Source of the DNA: Gemmatimonadota bacterium | GTDB lineage: Bacteria > Gemmatimonadota > Gemmatimonadetes > Gemmatimonadales > Gemmatimonadaceae | Length of the DNA stretch: 64,000 nucleotides | Assembly (NCBI GenBank): GCA_016719105.1 | Contig: JADKAQ010000004.1 | Coordinates: forward strand, 248,001-312,000 | Reading direction: 5' to 3' | Shown: positions 51,069 through 60,268 of the stretch, piece after piece | Layout of the letters: each line of letters starts with the position of its first letter | Numbering within the stretch: the first letter of the stretch is position 1 | Notes under the pieces: model-generated | Told to the model about the DNA's origin: nothing | What the model saw: the letters and a program-made list of their open reading frames with translations, nothing else | The model's database searches: none | Translations under genes and position numbers: made by a program

Positions 51069-51665
51069 CGCTCGGGTTCCGCGCACGCGCGTCATCACCG
51101 CCTGCTGGCGCCCCTCCACCCGGAACGTCCGGATCTCCGCCCCTTCCTCGGCGTTGGCCCCGGCGCCGCGATGCACCGAGGTGGGGGTCGTGCTCCACCA
51201 GGTGACGTCATGCGTCAGCGTGTCACCGCGCAGCGTGTACCGGCTCTCCAGCATGCGCTCCCCGACCTGGAAGACGCTGATGAGCGACCCGGCGATGAGG
51301 GTCTCGTCGAGCAGGATGGCGTTGCGTTCGTCGGTGGCATACCGGCCGCGCGCGGCGTCGCGCACGATCAGTCGGTAGTCGCGCAGTCCGCGGACCGTGT
51401 CGGCGTTGAAGACCGTGCGCCATGTGAGCGCGCTCCCGGTGTCCTCGCGGGCGATGCGGAGGGTGAGCGGGATGCGATTGCGCACGCTGTCGGGGGCGCT
51501 GACGGTCGTGAGCGTTCCTGACCAGTCGCCGAGCCAGTCGTCGGGGAAGCGCGGTGCCTGCGCCGCCGCAGGGCGTGCGATCGCCGCGGCGAGTGCCAGG
51601 GCGCAGAACAGCAGGCGCGCGGGGACGCCGCTCTGCGCTCGCGTGCGCGCGCGAGCGCCGATCAT
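51063..51665 (-). CDS. Secreted hypothetical protein
   Basis: A 200-residue protein with an N-terminal signal (ALALAAAIARPAAAQ). The mature part begins WLGDWSGTLTT and continues as a beta-rich domain with alternating strands. The segment LTWRTVFNADTVRGLRDYRLIV and a C-terminal IRTFRVEGR are its main features. I cannot name a family. A second ORF start further upstream would pass through low-complexity DNA. Its stop lies inside a GTTAGG hexamer. Confidence 0.65.
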   Translation of the reverse strand: MIGARARTRAQSGVPARLLFCALALAAAIARPAAAQAPRFPDDWLGDWSGTLTTVSAPDSVRNRIPLTLRIAREDTGSALTWRTVFNADTVRGLRDYRLIVRDAARGRYATDERNAILLDETLIAGSLISVFQVGERMLESRYTLRGDTLTHDVTWWSTTPTSVHRGAGANAEEGAEIRTFRVEGRQQAVMTRVRGTRAP

Positions 51666-52057
51666 CGCGAGCGAGCGCGAGCGTCTATCATCGAAAGCGA
51701 GCGCGAGGGGGCGACACGACCGATCCGCACGTGAGGACGCTCCGGATGTTGGGGGACTGGCCTGATCGGACAAGCTACGGGGAGCGCACGACGGCGCCAA
51801 CGTCCCTCGTGTGACGTTGCCGGCGGAGGCGGCGGGCGATGCCTCGCGACCGCGGCGATGGGTGAGGGAGTGCACGCACGTTGCGTCTCGTGCCAGATTG
51901 TGTCCTCGGGTGTACGCTTCCAGCGCCACCCGCGCCGTCGGCACGATGTCCCACCGCGCTCGCGGCACCCTGCACCCGCACGCGCGCTGCACCATGTCCC
52001 ACTGTGCGCGTGGCGCGATCCCCCATAAATACCACTTCCCCTTCTCGCCTCAACGGA
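51666..52057. promoter_or_regulatory. Divergent intergenic region with two short repeats
   Basis: These 392 bases separate two divergent genes. TAAATA near 52026 is the only AT-rich element and could be the -10 of the downstream plus-strand gene (26 nt before its ATG). The 9-mer ATGTCCCAC occurs twice, at 51946 and 51994. I see no other gene or hairpin. Confidence 0.35.
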
Positions 52058-53263
52058 ATGACGTTTCTCCCGGCCCCGATGCACCGACGCCCCGTCCCCG
52101 GCGCTGCGCCCGTTCTCGTCGCGCGCCTCGAGCCGATCGTGCGCGCGCTCGTCGCGTCGGCGGTGCTCTCGCTCGCGGTGCTCTCGCTCGCGCCACTCTT
52201 GCCGCTCACGCCGCTGGCCCAGGCGCAGGAGACGGCCGAACGGGCCGCCGCGCCAGGCGCGGCGCGCCGGAACAGCAACCAGGGGAAGAAGCAGGCGACC
52301 GCGAAACCGAAGGCGAAGTCCACGACCAAGCGCGCGGCCAAGGGCGACACGGCCAAGGGCGACACCGCACGCCGAGCCTCCGTCGGCGCCCTCGGGCGCA
52401 ACGCGGGCGATCGACACCTCGCGTATCGGGAGACGGGGAGCGACCTCGACTCGTTATGGCCGCCCAAGATGCCGGCGCCGCTCCCCGGGGCGATTCTCCC
52501 CGCCAAGCGTGTCATCGCCTTCTACGGCAACCCGCTGTCGCGTCGCATGGGAATCCTCGGCGAGTTCGACCCGCCCGAGATGCTCAGGCGCCTTGATGCA
52601 GAAGTGGCGGAGTGGAACCGCCTCGATCCGCAACACCCGGTGCAGCCGGCGTTGCACCTGATCGCGGTGGTCGCGCAGGCGGGGGCAGGGAGTGACGGGA
52701 AGTACCGGGCGCGCATGGACAGCGTGATGGTCGAGAAGGTCTACGCCTGGGCGAAGAGCCGAAACGCGATCCTCTTCCTCGACGTGCAGGTGGGGCTCAG
52801 CACGTTGCAGGCGGAGCTGCCGCTGCTCGAGCGCTATCTCAAGAGACCCGACGTGCACCTCGGCATCGATCCGGAGTTCTCGATGAAGAACGGCGGTCGT
52901 CCGGGCAAGCGCATCGGGACCTATGATGCGAGCGACATCAACTACGCGTCGCGTTTCCTGGCCGGGTTGGTCGACAAGTACCAGCTTCCGCCCAAGCTGC
53001 TCGTGGTGCATCGCTTCACCCAGAAGGGGGTCACCAATGCGCGCGACATCCGCCTGGATCCCAAGGTGCAGGTCGTGATGCACATGGACGGCTTCGGCGC
53101 TCCCTGGCTCAAGCGCGATTCTTACTACTCGTACGTCAAGAAGGAGCCGGTGCAGTTTGCCGGATGGAAGCAGTTCACCAAGCCGCGCAACGATTCGCCG
53201 CCGACCAGCAAGCCCGAGTTGCTGCGCTTGTGGCCGGCCCCGCTGTACATCCAGTACCAATAG
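52058..53263 (+). CDS. Secreted protein of unknown function with Lys/Ala-rich linker
   Basis: A 401-residue protein. A hydrophobic N-terminal segment of about 25 residues ends near AQAQ; residues about 65-105 are Ala/Lys/Thr-rich, like a flexible cell-wall linker. The C-terminal domain (AKRVIAFYGNPLSRRMGILGE and on, to LWPAPLYIQYQ) is about 265 residues and mixed alpha/beta with conserved-looking RDIRLDPKVQVVMHMDGFG and DINYASRFLAG. I do not recognise the family. A second ATG at 52079 would shorten it by 7 residues. Confidence 0.65.
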   Translation: MTFLPAPMHRRPVPGAAPVLVARLEPIVRALVASAVLSLAVLSLAPLLPLTPLAQAQETAERAAAPGAARRNSNQGKKQATAKPKAKSTTKRAAKGDTAKGDTARRASVGALGRNAGDRHLAYRETGSDLDSLWPPKMPAPLPGAILPAKRVIAFYGNPLSRRMGILGEFDPPEMLRRLDAEVAEWNRLDPQHPVQPALHLIAVVAQAGAGSDGKYRARMDSVMVEKVYAWAKSRNAILFLDVQVGLSTLQAELPLLERYLKRPDVHLGIDPEFSMKNGGRPGKRIGTYDASDINYASRFLAGLVDKYQLPPKLLVVHRFTQKGVTNARDIRLDPKVQVVMHMDGFGAPWLKRDSYYSYVKKEPVQFAGWKQFTKPRNDSPPTSKPELLRLWPAPLYIQYQ

Positions 53264-53278
53264 CGCAGAGCGGCGTGC

Positions 53279-53302
53279 GCCTGACCGACTGACTCGTCAG
53301 GC
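53279..53302. terminator. Weak hairpin between convergent genes
   Basis: A 7-bp inverted repeat (GCCTGAC/GTCAGGC, 10-nt loop) lies between the ends of the unknown secreted protein and the GNAT gene. No T-run; low confidence as a terminator. Confidence 0.35.
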
Positions 53303-53355
53303 GAAGTCATGGGTGGACCGCCGTGTGGGCGTGTCGCAGCGATAGCGCGGCGAGG

Positions 53356-53886
53356 TCAGCCGGCGCCGGGCCGCGCTCCCCTCGGTGACGGCAGGAGCAG
53401 CTCGTAGTACAGCAGCGGGACATCGCGATAGGTCACGCGGGCGACCTCGCGGTAGCGACAGGCGCGATAGAAGCCGCCCGCCCCGGCCGGGTCGTCATAG
53501 GTATCCAGGCGGATGCCGTTCGCCGGCCACCGGGCGGCGGCGTCGGCCGCCGCCGCCATGAGCTGTCGCCCGATCCCCTGTCGTTGCACGTCGGGGTGCA
53601 CTGCCACATCGACGACGTAGAGCGGACGACGCACTGGCGTGAAGTAGGTGATGTCGATCGTGCGCGGCTTGCGCGTCTGCAGGCGAAGGGTCCCCACCAC
53701 CAACGACGCGATGCGCGCGACGAGGACCAGCGGCGTGCGCAGCGCATCGCGCACGGCGGCCTCCGACGTGCGCGTGGACCAGTGCCCGCCGCCGAACGTT
53801 GTCGTTAGGTGCGCGGCGGCGGCGGTGCGCACCTCGGCGATGGCACGCACGTCGTCGGGGGTGGCGGGCGTCACGAGGATCGACAT
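53356..53886 (-). CDS. GNAT-family N-acetyltransferase
   Basis: A 176-residue acetyltransferase with the CoA-binding motif QRQGIGRQLMAAA in the middle and the preceding VDVAVHPDV strand. The C-terminal FYRACRYREVARV strand and helix are typical of GNAT. It transfers an acetyl group from acetyl-CoA to an amine; the substrate cannot be predicted. Start ATG 53884-53886 lies 82 nt from the divergent HDOD gene start. Confidence 0.82.
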   Translation of the reverse strand: MSILVTPATPDDVRAIAEVRTAAAAHLTTTFGGGHWSTRTSEAAVRDALRTPLVLVARIASLVVGTLRLQTRKPRTIDITYFTPVRRPLYVVDVAVHPDVQRQGIGRQLMAAAADAAARWPANGIRLDTYDDPAGAGGFYRACRYREVARVTYRDVPLLYYELLLPSPRGARPGAG

Positions 53887-53968
53887 CGGGAGCGGGTCGG
53901 GCGGGGGGCAACGCCGGGCCCTCCGGTCACGGCCGACGGCGGCGCGAGGCATCGAACGCGGGCGAGAG

Positions 53969-55870
53969 ATGGGGGCGACTTCGTCCTTTCCTCGCACGAT
54001 GGCACCTGTGCGACCGGTTGCCGAGCGGTGGAGACCCGGCAGAGTCTCGGGGAATCGCGAACTCCGGCCGATACTCTCCCTGAGGCCCCGGCCCCCGCTC
54101 CGACCTGTCGCCTTCGTGAAAGCGCCACTGCCTCCAGCCTCCGACTCGCCGCCACCGGCCCCGCCCTCCGCGCCAGTCCCCGCGGAGCCGTCGCCGGTCG
54201 AGATCCGGCTGAAGCAGATCCTTGCCGATGTCGACTTTCCTGCGATCTCGACCGAGGCGCTGGAGGCACTCAAGCAGGTCCCGGACGACGAGACCTCGAT
54301 CCAGCGCCTCGCCAACATCGTCCTGCGCGAGTATGCGCTCACGGTCAAAGTGCTGCGCACGGCGAACAGTGCGCACTATCGTCGCTCGGACCAACACATT
54401 CGCAGTGCGGCGCACGCGATGCTGCTGCTGGGGGCAGGGACGGTGCGCAACCTGGCCGCCAGCCTCCTCCTGTTCGAGCACTATCGCAAGCGCTCACCGG
54501 GGCTGAAGGAGCTGATGCTGCTCTCGCTCCTGACGGCGAATCACGCGCGGGAAGTGGCCATGCTGCGTGACCTTCCCGATCCTGAGGAAGCGAACCTGTG
54601 CGGGATGTTCCGCAACCTGGGCGAGGTCCTGGTGGCCGCCTACTTTCCTCGCGAATACGCGCGGATCCTCCAACAGATGGAGCAGCGCGGTTCGGGGCAG
54701 GCGGCCGCGGCATTCGATGTGTTGGGGTTCCCGTTCGAGGACCTCGGGGAGGCCATGGCGCGCAACTGGGGGATGCCCGATCGCGTGGTGGCCGGGATCC
54801 GGTCGGCGGGGCCGCAGGCGTCGGACGACGCGCTGGTCATCACGGCGTTCGCGCACGAACTCACGACGGCGGTCTATCGCCGCGACGTGGACACGTCTCG
54901 CGATGGTGTCTCGGAGGTGCTCGCCCGCTACGCGCGGCGCCTCAAGCTTGGTCGCGACGAGGTCGCCGGGGTGCTGCAGTCGGCGCTGCGCGAGACCAAG
55001 GCGACCTTCGCCTGTGCCAACGTCACGCTCGACGGACTCACGCTGCGCACGCAGCAACTCGCGGCGTTCGCGGCGCTCGGCACGCCTGACCATCCCGGCA
55101 CCGACGAGGAGACGAGCGCCGACCGTGGTGGTGAAGCGGGGGCAGTCGAGGACAGCGTGCGCGAGGCGAGCACCGCGAGTTCGATCGTTCCGCTCGCGCA
55201 GCTCCGCCTCGAGTTGCGCGGCGAAGTCGAGCGGATGGCGATGCCCGGCTCGGGTGAAGAGCTGAGCCGAGTCATCCTCATGGCCCTCGAGGCGGCGTTT
55301 CGCGGAGGACCCTTCCATCGCGTCGTCCTGTGCCTGATGACGACCGATCACCGGCAGCTGAAGGCGCGCTACGGACTCGGCGCCGGGGTCGAGTCGATGC
55401 TCGACAAGTTCACCTGCGACCTCGACTCGCGGTCCAGCCCGATCGCCCTGGCGGTCGTTAGGCGCGTGGGTGTGTGCCTCCCGCTGGAGCGGGACTTCTC
55501 ACCGACCGAGTGGCGCTTCGCCCAGACGTTCGCGGCCGCGAGCTACGTCGTGGTGCCGCTGGTGGTGGCCGGCCAGGCGATCGGTGGCCTGTACTGCGAC
55601 CGCGTCGCAGGCGACGCCGTTCCCGATGCGGCCACGGTGGGCTACGTGCGTGCGGTGTGCGAGGGGGTGCAGCGCGGGATCACCGCGCGCAACGCCGACG
55701 CGCACGGCCACGGGTTCCATACGGCGGAGTTCAAGCGCGACGCGGTGCTGCGCCTCTTCGCCGGCGACCGACTCGAGGACGTGGCGACGTCACTCGCCGT
55801 GGAGGCGGAGACGCTCGACGTCTGGCGCCGCGAGTTCCTCGAGGGGGCGATGGCCCGGCTCAGCCAGTAA
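53969..55870 (+). CDS. HDOD-GAF-HTH fusion protein
   Basis: A 633-residue protein. A proline-rich disordered N-terminus (about 1-77) is followed by an HDOD domain (about 78-290: FPAISTEALEALKQV, GMFRNLGEVLVAAYF, AHELTTAVYRR), a hydrophilic linker, a GAF-like domain (about 420-570, ending GGLYCDRVAGD), and a short C-terminal helix-turn-helix (about 585-633: EFKRDAVLRLFAGDRLEDVATSLAVE). The HTH resembles the N-terminus of IS3-type transposase OrfA. The start is uncertain (53969 or 53999). Confidence 0.75.
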   Translation: MGATSSFPRTMAPVRPVAERWRPGRVSGNRELRPILSLRPRPPLRPVAFVKAPLPPASDSPPPAPPSAPVPAEPSPVEIRLKQILADVDFPAISTEALEALKQVPDDETSIQRLANIVLREYALTVKVLRTANSAHYRRSDQHIRSAAHAMLLLGAGTVRNLAASLLLFEHYRKRSPGLKELMLLSLLTANHAREVAMLRDLPDPEEANLCGMFRNLGEVLVAAYFPREYARILQQMEQRGSGQAAAAFDVLGFPFEDLGEAMARNWGMPDRVVAGIRSAGPQASDDALVITAFAHELTTAVYRRDVDTSRDGVSEVLARYARRLKLGRDEVAGVLQSALRETKATFACANVTLDGLTLRTQQLAAFAALGTPDHPGTDEETSADRGGEAGAVEDSVREASTASSIVPLAQLRLELRGEVERMAMPGSGEELSRVILMALEAAFRGGPFHRVVLCLMTTDHRQLKARYGLGAGVESMLDKFTCDLDSRSSPIALAVVRRVGVCLPLERDFSPTEWRFAQTFAAASYVVVPLVVAGQAIGGLYCDRVAGDAVPDAATVGYVRAVCEGVQRGITARNADAHGHGFHTAEFKRDAVLRLFAGDRLEDVATSLAVEAETLDVWRREFLEGAMARLSQ

Positions 55871-56164
55871 GCTCGCCGTCGGCGCGAGCCGCGCCTCACG
55901 CGCCGTGCGCCGTTGGCCACGCACGCGCGCCTTCCGCGCCTCCTCTTCGCGCGTGCGGGGCGGCGCCGTGGTGCGCAGCGCCTGGATCAACCGGCGCGCC
56001 GCCGCCTCCACCTCGTCGACGGCCACGTTGAACGCCGCTTCGTTTGCGCGCGACGGCCTGGTGGTTCCGCTGAGCTTGCGCACGAACTGGAGCGCCGACG
56101 CCCGGATCTCGTCAGGCGTGGCGGGCGGCTCGAAGTTCGCCAGCGTCTTGATGTTGCGGCACAC
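55790..56164 (-). CDS. DUF2277 protein with antisense-overlapping extension
   Basis: A 124-residue protein whose first roughly 85 residues match the DUF2277 pattern: MCRNIKTLANFEPPATPDEI, ASALQFVRKLSGTTRPS, NEAAF, then an EEARKARVRG helix. Family members normally end near residue 85-95. Here 30 or so extra residues overlap the 3' end of the HDOD gene on the opposite strand by 81 nt. The start is GTG. Whether the tail is made as protein is unclear. Function of DUF2277 is unknown. Confidence 0.75.
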   Translation of the reverse strand: MCRNIKTLANFEPPATPDEIRASALQFVRKLSGTTRPSRANEAAFNVAVDEVEAAARRLIQALRTTAPPRTREEEARKARVRGQRRTAREARLAPTASLLAEPGHRPLEELAAPDVERLRLHGE

Positions 56165-56191
56165 GGCGGGGCGGGCGACGAGTGGTGGGGG

Positions 56192-56848
56192 CTAGCGGGA
56201 TCCGCCGACGCGAATGGCTGCGCCGGCGTAGAGCGCGAAGACGCCGTTCTTCGCCGACTGCTTCACGTTGGCGATGTCGAAGTCGGCGACGTTGGAGACG
56301 CCGAAGCTGTAGCGCGCCCCCCCGCTCAGGACGAGCGGTCCGAGGTCGAAGTCGAGCCCCGCCCCCATGGTTCCGCCCACGTCGACGGTCTTGGTGCTGA
56401 CGCCCGGGATGTCGTCGCAGCTTCCGGAGGTCCCCTTCACCTTGCAGTCGATCTTGAAGCCGAGGTAGGGACCGGCGTACAGGTGCGGGTGCACCGTCCC
56501 CTCGGTCTTCGGCTGCAACCGCAGCATGATCGGGACCTCGATGTAGTCCAGCTGCAATCCCTCGGCGGTGCTGTTGGTCCCCTTGGCCCCCTTGCTCACG
56601 AGCAGCAGCTCCGACTGCATGGTGAAGAGTCCGCTCGACGAGCTGACGTTCGAGATGCCACCGATGAGGCCCGTTCGCGAGTCGAGGCCATCAATGCCGC
56701 GGAGCGTGGAGAACGTGGCGCCGACGATGGCGCCGATGTGCCCGCCCTGGGCGCGTGCGGTGGCGAATGGCGCCAGCGAGGCGAGGAGGACCGACGCGAG
56801 GACAAGGGAGGCGAGGCGCGCGACGGTGCGCAGGCGGCATGACGGCAT
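56192..56848 (-). CDS. Outer-membrane beta-barrel protein
   Basis: A 218-residue protein with a signal peptide ending TARAQ, then a porin-like OMP b-brl fold: GGHIGAIVGATFSTL, several amphipathic strands, a GAGLDFDLGPLVLSGGARYSFG hairpin split over two strands, and a Gly-rich C-terminal strand ending VGGSR. Cys residues in KIDCKVKGTSGSCDD form a likely surface disulfide. It probably acts as an outer-membrane protein of unknown function. It begins 28 nt before the DUF2277 gene, in the same direction. Confidence 0.78.
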   Translation of the reverse strand: MPSCRLRTVARLASLVLASVLLASLAPFATARAQGGHIGAIVGATFSTLRGIDGLDSRTGLIGGISNVSSSSGLFTMQSELLLVSKGAKGTNSTAEGLQLDYIEVPIMLRLQPKTEGTVHPHLYAGPYLGFKIDCKVKGTSGSCDDIPGVSTKTVDVGGTMGAGLDFDLGPLVLSGGARYSFGVSNVADFDIANVKQSAKNGVFALYAGAAIRVGGSR

Positions 56849-56987
56849 GGCATCGACCAGCGAAAGGGTGAGGGAACGGCTCGGGGATCCTCGGGCAAGC
56901 TAGGTGCGGCGCGCGAGGGCGGCAAAGGGCACCGTTTCCCAACGCACCGGCGTTGCGCCTCGCGACATACGGCTGCGGTTGCCAGCG

Positions 56988-58514
56988 CTACTGCGCCCGC
57001 ACCTTGCCGCGCGCCTTCGTCACGATGTCCCTAACTTCACGAAGCAACGTGGGGCCGTGGTAGGTGAAGCCATCACGGATAGTCCACTCCACCCCGCCGG
57101 TGCGCACGATCTTGCCGTTGCGCACGGCGTCGGTCCCAGTGGGATACAGTACCTTGAGATCCTCGAGCGGGTTCCCGTTCACGATGATGAGGTCGGCGAG
57201 CCACCCCTGCCGCACGCGCCCGATCTCCATCTCCTTGCCCAGGACCTTGGCCCCATTGCTGGTGGCGTGCTGGATGATCTTGAGCGGCTGGAAGCCCGCC
57301 TCCTGGTGCAACTCGAGCGATCGCACGAAGCCCCAGCCATACATCTGGTAGATGAAGCCGGCGTCGTCGCCGACGGCGATCGTCCCGCCCAATCGCTCAA
57401 AGTCGCGAAGCGTGCGGAACCAGATCTGGTAGTTCTCCTTCCAGAAGGCCTCGTCGACCGACGTCCAGCCGATGAAGTAGGAGCCGTGATTGAGCGGGTT
57501 GGGCTTGAAGAACTCCTCCAGCGTGGGGTGCAGGTAGTCCTGATACCACGGCGTGGTTTGCGCGCGCTGCAGGTCTCGGCTCGCTTCGTAGATGTTGAGC
57601 GTCGGGACCCAGGCGACGTTCGACTTCACCATCCCGGCGAGCACTTCCTTGAGGCGGGACGGATCGGCCTCGCGCCACAGGCGCCCGGCGTAGCGGAAGC
57701 GGTGCACCTCGTCGGAGTAGTTGAACTCGGGTGGGAAGTGCTGCACGCCGTCGACGATCGCGGCATCGGGGATGCCATACCAGTGCTCGATGGTCGTCGT
57801 GCCGAACTTGATGTCGTCCCACGCGTTGGTCTCCTCGACCGCCGAGTGGTGTGCGACGCGCAGCCCGACCTTGTGGGCCTCGTCCAGCATCGCTTCCATC
57901 ACATCGCGCTTGGTGCCGAGGATCTTGATGCCGTCGGCTCCCATCGCCTTCAGTTGCTGGACCTTGGCGCGTGCCTCGGCTGGCGTGTTAGGCGCCGGGG
58001 GAATGTTGAACATCGGATAGTGGAAGATGCGCGGCCCCTCCATCTGCCCGGCGTTGATCCGGTCGCGCATGGGGATCGTCTTGCGCGAGTCGCTGCCGAC
58101 GTCGCGCACGCTGGTGATGCCCGAGGCGAGCCAGATCTTGAGTTCGTACTCCTGCTCCTGCGGTGTGCCGCCACGCTCGTCCTGCACGTGGGCATGCGCA
58201 TTCACGAAACCGGGGAGGACGTACTTTCCGCGGGCGTCGATCTCGACGCCGCCGGTGGGGCGATTGCTCTTCCCCCCGATCGCATTGAGGATCGCGTCGT
58301 CACCCGACGGGACGATCTGCGTGATGCGGTTGTTGTCGATCACGATGTCCCACGGCCCCGACGCGGGTGTCCCCATCCCGTCGATCACGAGCGCGTTGCG
58401 GATGATCAGGCGGGCGTTGCGCTTGCCGTGCAGCGCCGGCGCCTGCGCGCCAAGCGAGACGGCCGCCGCAAGGGAGAGCGAGGCGAGGACGAGAGATCGC
58501 GCGAGTCGGGACAT
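56988..58514 (-). CDS. Secreted amidohydrolase (imidazolonepropionase-like)
   Basis: A 508-residue exported metal-dependent hydrolase. A signal ends near SLGAQAP. The first metal motif is NAHAHVQD, a Lys-containing GIKILGT strand follows, then HHSAVEETN and TTTIEHWYG with later ligands, and an Asp in IAVGDDAGF. C-terminal beta strands are present. Substrates in the family include imidazolonepropionate, D-amino acid derivatives and prolyl dipeptides; the secreted form may act on peptide or amide in the periplasm. The ATG at 58512-58514 begins the signal peptide. Confidence 0.88.
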   Translation of the reverse strand: MSRLARSLVLASLSLAAAVSLGAQAPALHGKRNARLIIRNALVIDGMGTPASGPWDIVIDNNRITQIVPSGDDAILNAIGGKSNRPTGGVEIDARGKYVLPGFVNAHAHVQDERGGTPQEQEYELKIWLASGITSVRDVGSDSRKTIPMRDRINAGQMEGPRIFHYPMFNIPPAPNTPAEARAKVQQLKAMGADGIKILGTKRDVMEAMLDEAHKVGLRVAHHSAVEETNAWDDIKFGTTTIEHWYGIPDAAIVDGVQHFPPEFNYSDEVHRFRYAGRLWREADPSRLKEVLAGMVKSNVAWVPTLNIYEASRDLQRAQTTPWYQDYLHPTLEEFFKPNPLNHGSYFIGWTSVDEAFWKENYQIWFRTLRDFERLGGTIAVGDDAGFIYQMYGWGFVRSLELHQEAGFQPLKIIQHATSNGAKVLGKEMEIGRVRQGWLADLIIVNGNPLEDLKVLYPTGTDAVRNGKIVRTGGVEWTIRDGFTYHGPTLLREVRDIVTKARGKVRAQ

Positions 58515-58671
58515 GAGGCGTGGGCGGGGATCGGATGCATGCAGCGAGGACACGAGTCGGGAAGGTCGACATCGTGGGGAGACGGTTCGTAACCTCGGAC
58601 AGCGTGGGCAGGGGCGCAAGGCGACGGCTGGCGCCGGTGGCGCACGCGCTGCGCCCCGCCCGGTCGATCGG

Positions 58672-60147
58672 CTACAGTCCGTCGCTTCCCACGATCAGCC
58701 GCATGAAGAAGCCCACCGACGCGGCGAAGTCGCGCGTCGCGACGCGTTCGTTGACACCATGCACGCGCGCGCGATCACCGTCCCCCAAGGGGATGGGAAG
58801 AAATCGATAGACCCGATTGCTGTGTGGCCCCCAGTACTTGGCGTCGGTTCCGCCCATCACGAGGTACGGGATCACGGGGACCTGCGTTCCCGGGGTCATG
58901 CCACCAATGGCGCGCGCAATCAGCGTGTAGGCCGGATCCTGCACCGACGAGACCTGCGAGGGGTCGACGCCGACCGAGTCCAGGCGCTCCACGCGCACGC
59001 CGGAATCGGCGACGACCTGCGTCACGCGTGCCATCACCGTCGTCACGGTCTCGCCGGGGCGGATGCGAAAGTTCACGACGGCGCTCGCCTCGGGCGGCAG
59101 GACGTTGTCCTTGATCCCCGCCGAGAGCATGGTGGGCGCGATGGTGGTGTGCAGGAGCGCGGCGCCCATCGGGTTGGATTGCAGGACGCGCGTGAGGATG
59201 GGCGCGGTGATCCACAGGTTGCCGCTCACGAGACGCTCGCGAAACGACTGGTAGGGGGCCATGGCCTCGATCATGCCGCGTGTGGGGCCGTCGAGGGACG
59301 CGGGGAACGGGTTCGCTTCGAGTCGTGCGACCGCCTGGCTCAGCGCGCCGACGGCGGTGCGGTCGGTCGGCATCGAGGAGTGCCCTCCCTCCGCCGTCGC
59401 CGTCAGCCGCAAGCTCACGTAGCCCTTTTCCGCGATGCCGACGATCGCCGCGACCTGCTCGAGGCCGGGGATCATGCGTGCCCCCATGAACCCCCCTTCG
59501 TCGAGCACGAGTGCCGGCTTGACCCCTCGCGCCACGAGCTGGTCGACGATACGGCGGGCGCCGTATCGCCCGCCCACTTCCTCGTCATGTCCGAAGGTGA
59601 GGTAGATCGTGCGCTTGGGGGTGTGCCCCGCACGCAGCAGTCCCTCGACCGCCTCGAGCACCGCGATGACCGTCGACTTGTCGTCGATCGCGCCGCGTCC
59701 CCACACGTAGCCGCCGGCGGTGTCACCGGAAAACGGCGCGTGCTCCCAGTCGCGGAGGTTGGGTTCGGGGACCGGGACGACGTCGACATGCCCCATCAGC
59801 ACGACCGGGGCCAGCGTGCTGTCGCTTCCCTTCCATGTGTAGACCAGGCTGAGTCCGGCCACGAGCTCTCGCGTGAGCGCAGCATGCACGCGCGGAAAGG
59901 CGGCCTGGAGGTACTGGTGCAGCCCCAGAAAGGCGGCGGTGTCGATGGGGCCGCCCGAGGCGAGCGACACGGTGGGGAAGCGTACGGCTTCCGCCAGATG
60001 CAACGCCGCCGCCGCGGTGTCGATCGCCGGGATGGCGATCGCCGTGCCGGTGGTGGCGGCGGGCGTCGCGATGCGCAGCGCGCGCGCCGCCATGGTGCCG
60101 AAGAGGACGACGACGGCGAGGGCGACGACCGAAGCGAGGCGTTTCAT
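58672..60147 (-). CDS. M20-family peptidase, carboxypeptidase S/PM20D1-like
   Basis: A 491-residue membrane-anchored or exported metallopeptidase. N-terminal TM/signal at residues 5-22. The catalytic and zinc motifs are GHVDVVPV, GAIDDKS, and GHDEEVGG with the general-base Glu pair, followed by a dimerisation domain and a late PYLVMGGTDAKYW. Members cleave N-acyl amino acids or dipeptides. Start at 60145-60147 gives the signal; no Shine-Dalgarno sequence is visible. It lies 121 nt after the multicopper oxidase, in the same direction. Confidence 0.88.
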   Translation of the reverse strand: MKRLASVVALAVVVLFGTMAARALRIATPAATTGTAIAIPAIDTAAAALHLAEAVRFPTVSLASGGPIDTAAFLGLHQYLQAAFPRVHAALTRELVAGLSLVYTWKGSDSTLAPVVLMGHVDVVPVPEPNLRDWEHAPFSGDTAGGYVWGRGAIDDKSTVIAVLEAVEGLLRAGHTPKRTIYLTFGHDEEVGGRYGARRIVDQLVARGVKPALVLDEGGFMGARMIPGLEQVAAIVGIAEKGYVSLRLTATAEGGHSSMPTDRTAVGALSQAVARLEANPFPASLDGPTRGMIEAMAPYQSFRERLVSGNLWITAPILTRVLQSNPMGAALLHTTIAPTMLSAGIKDNVLPPEASAVVNFRIRPGETVTTVMARVTQVVADSGVRVERLDSVGVDPSQVSSVQDPAYTLIARAIGGMTPGTQVPVIPYLVMGGTDAKYWGPHSNRVYRFLPIPLGDGDRARVHGVNERVATRDFAASVGFFMRLIVGSDGL

Positions 60148-60268
60148 CTGGGAGGGGAGGATGGGCGCGGCCGAGTGGCGCGACGCGAGGGCGATGCGTA
60201 CCCCCGCGTCGTGCAACCTGATGGCGGGACGCTGGCGGCGGAAGTGACGGGCGCGGGGCCATCACCCC

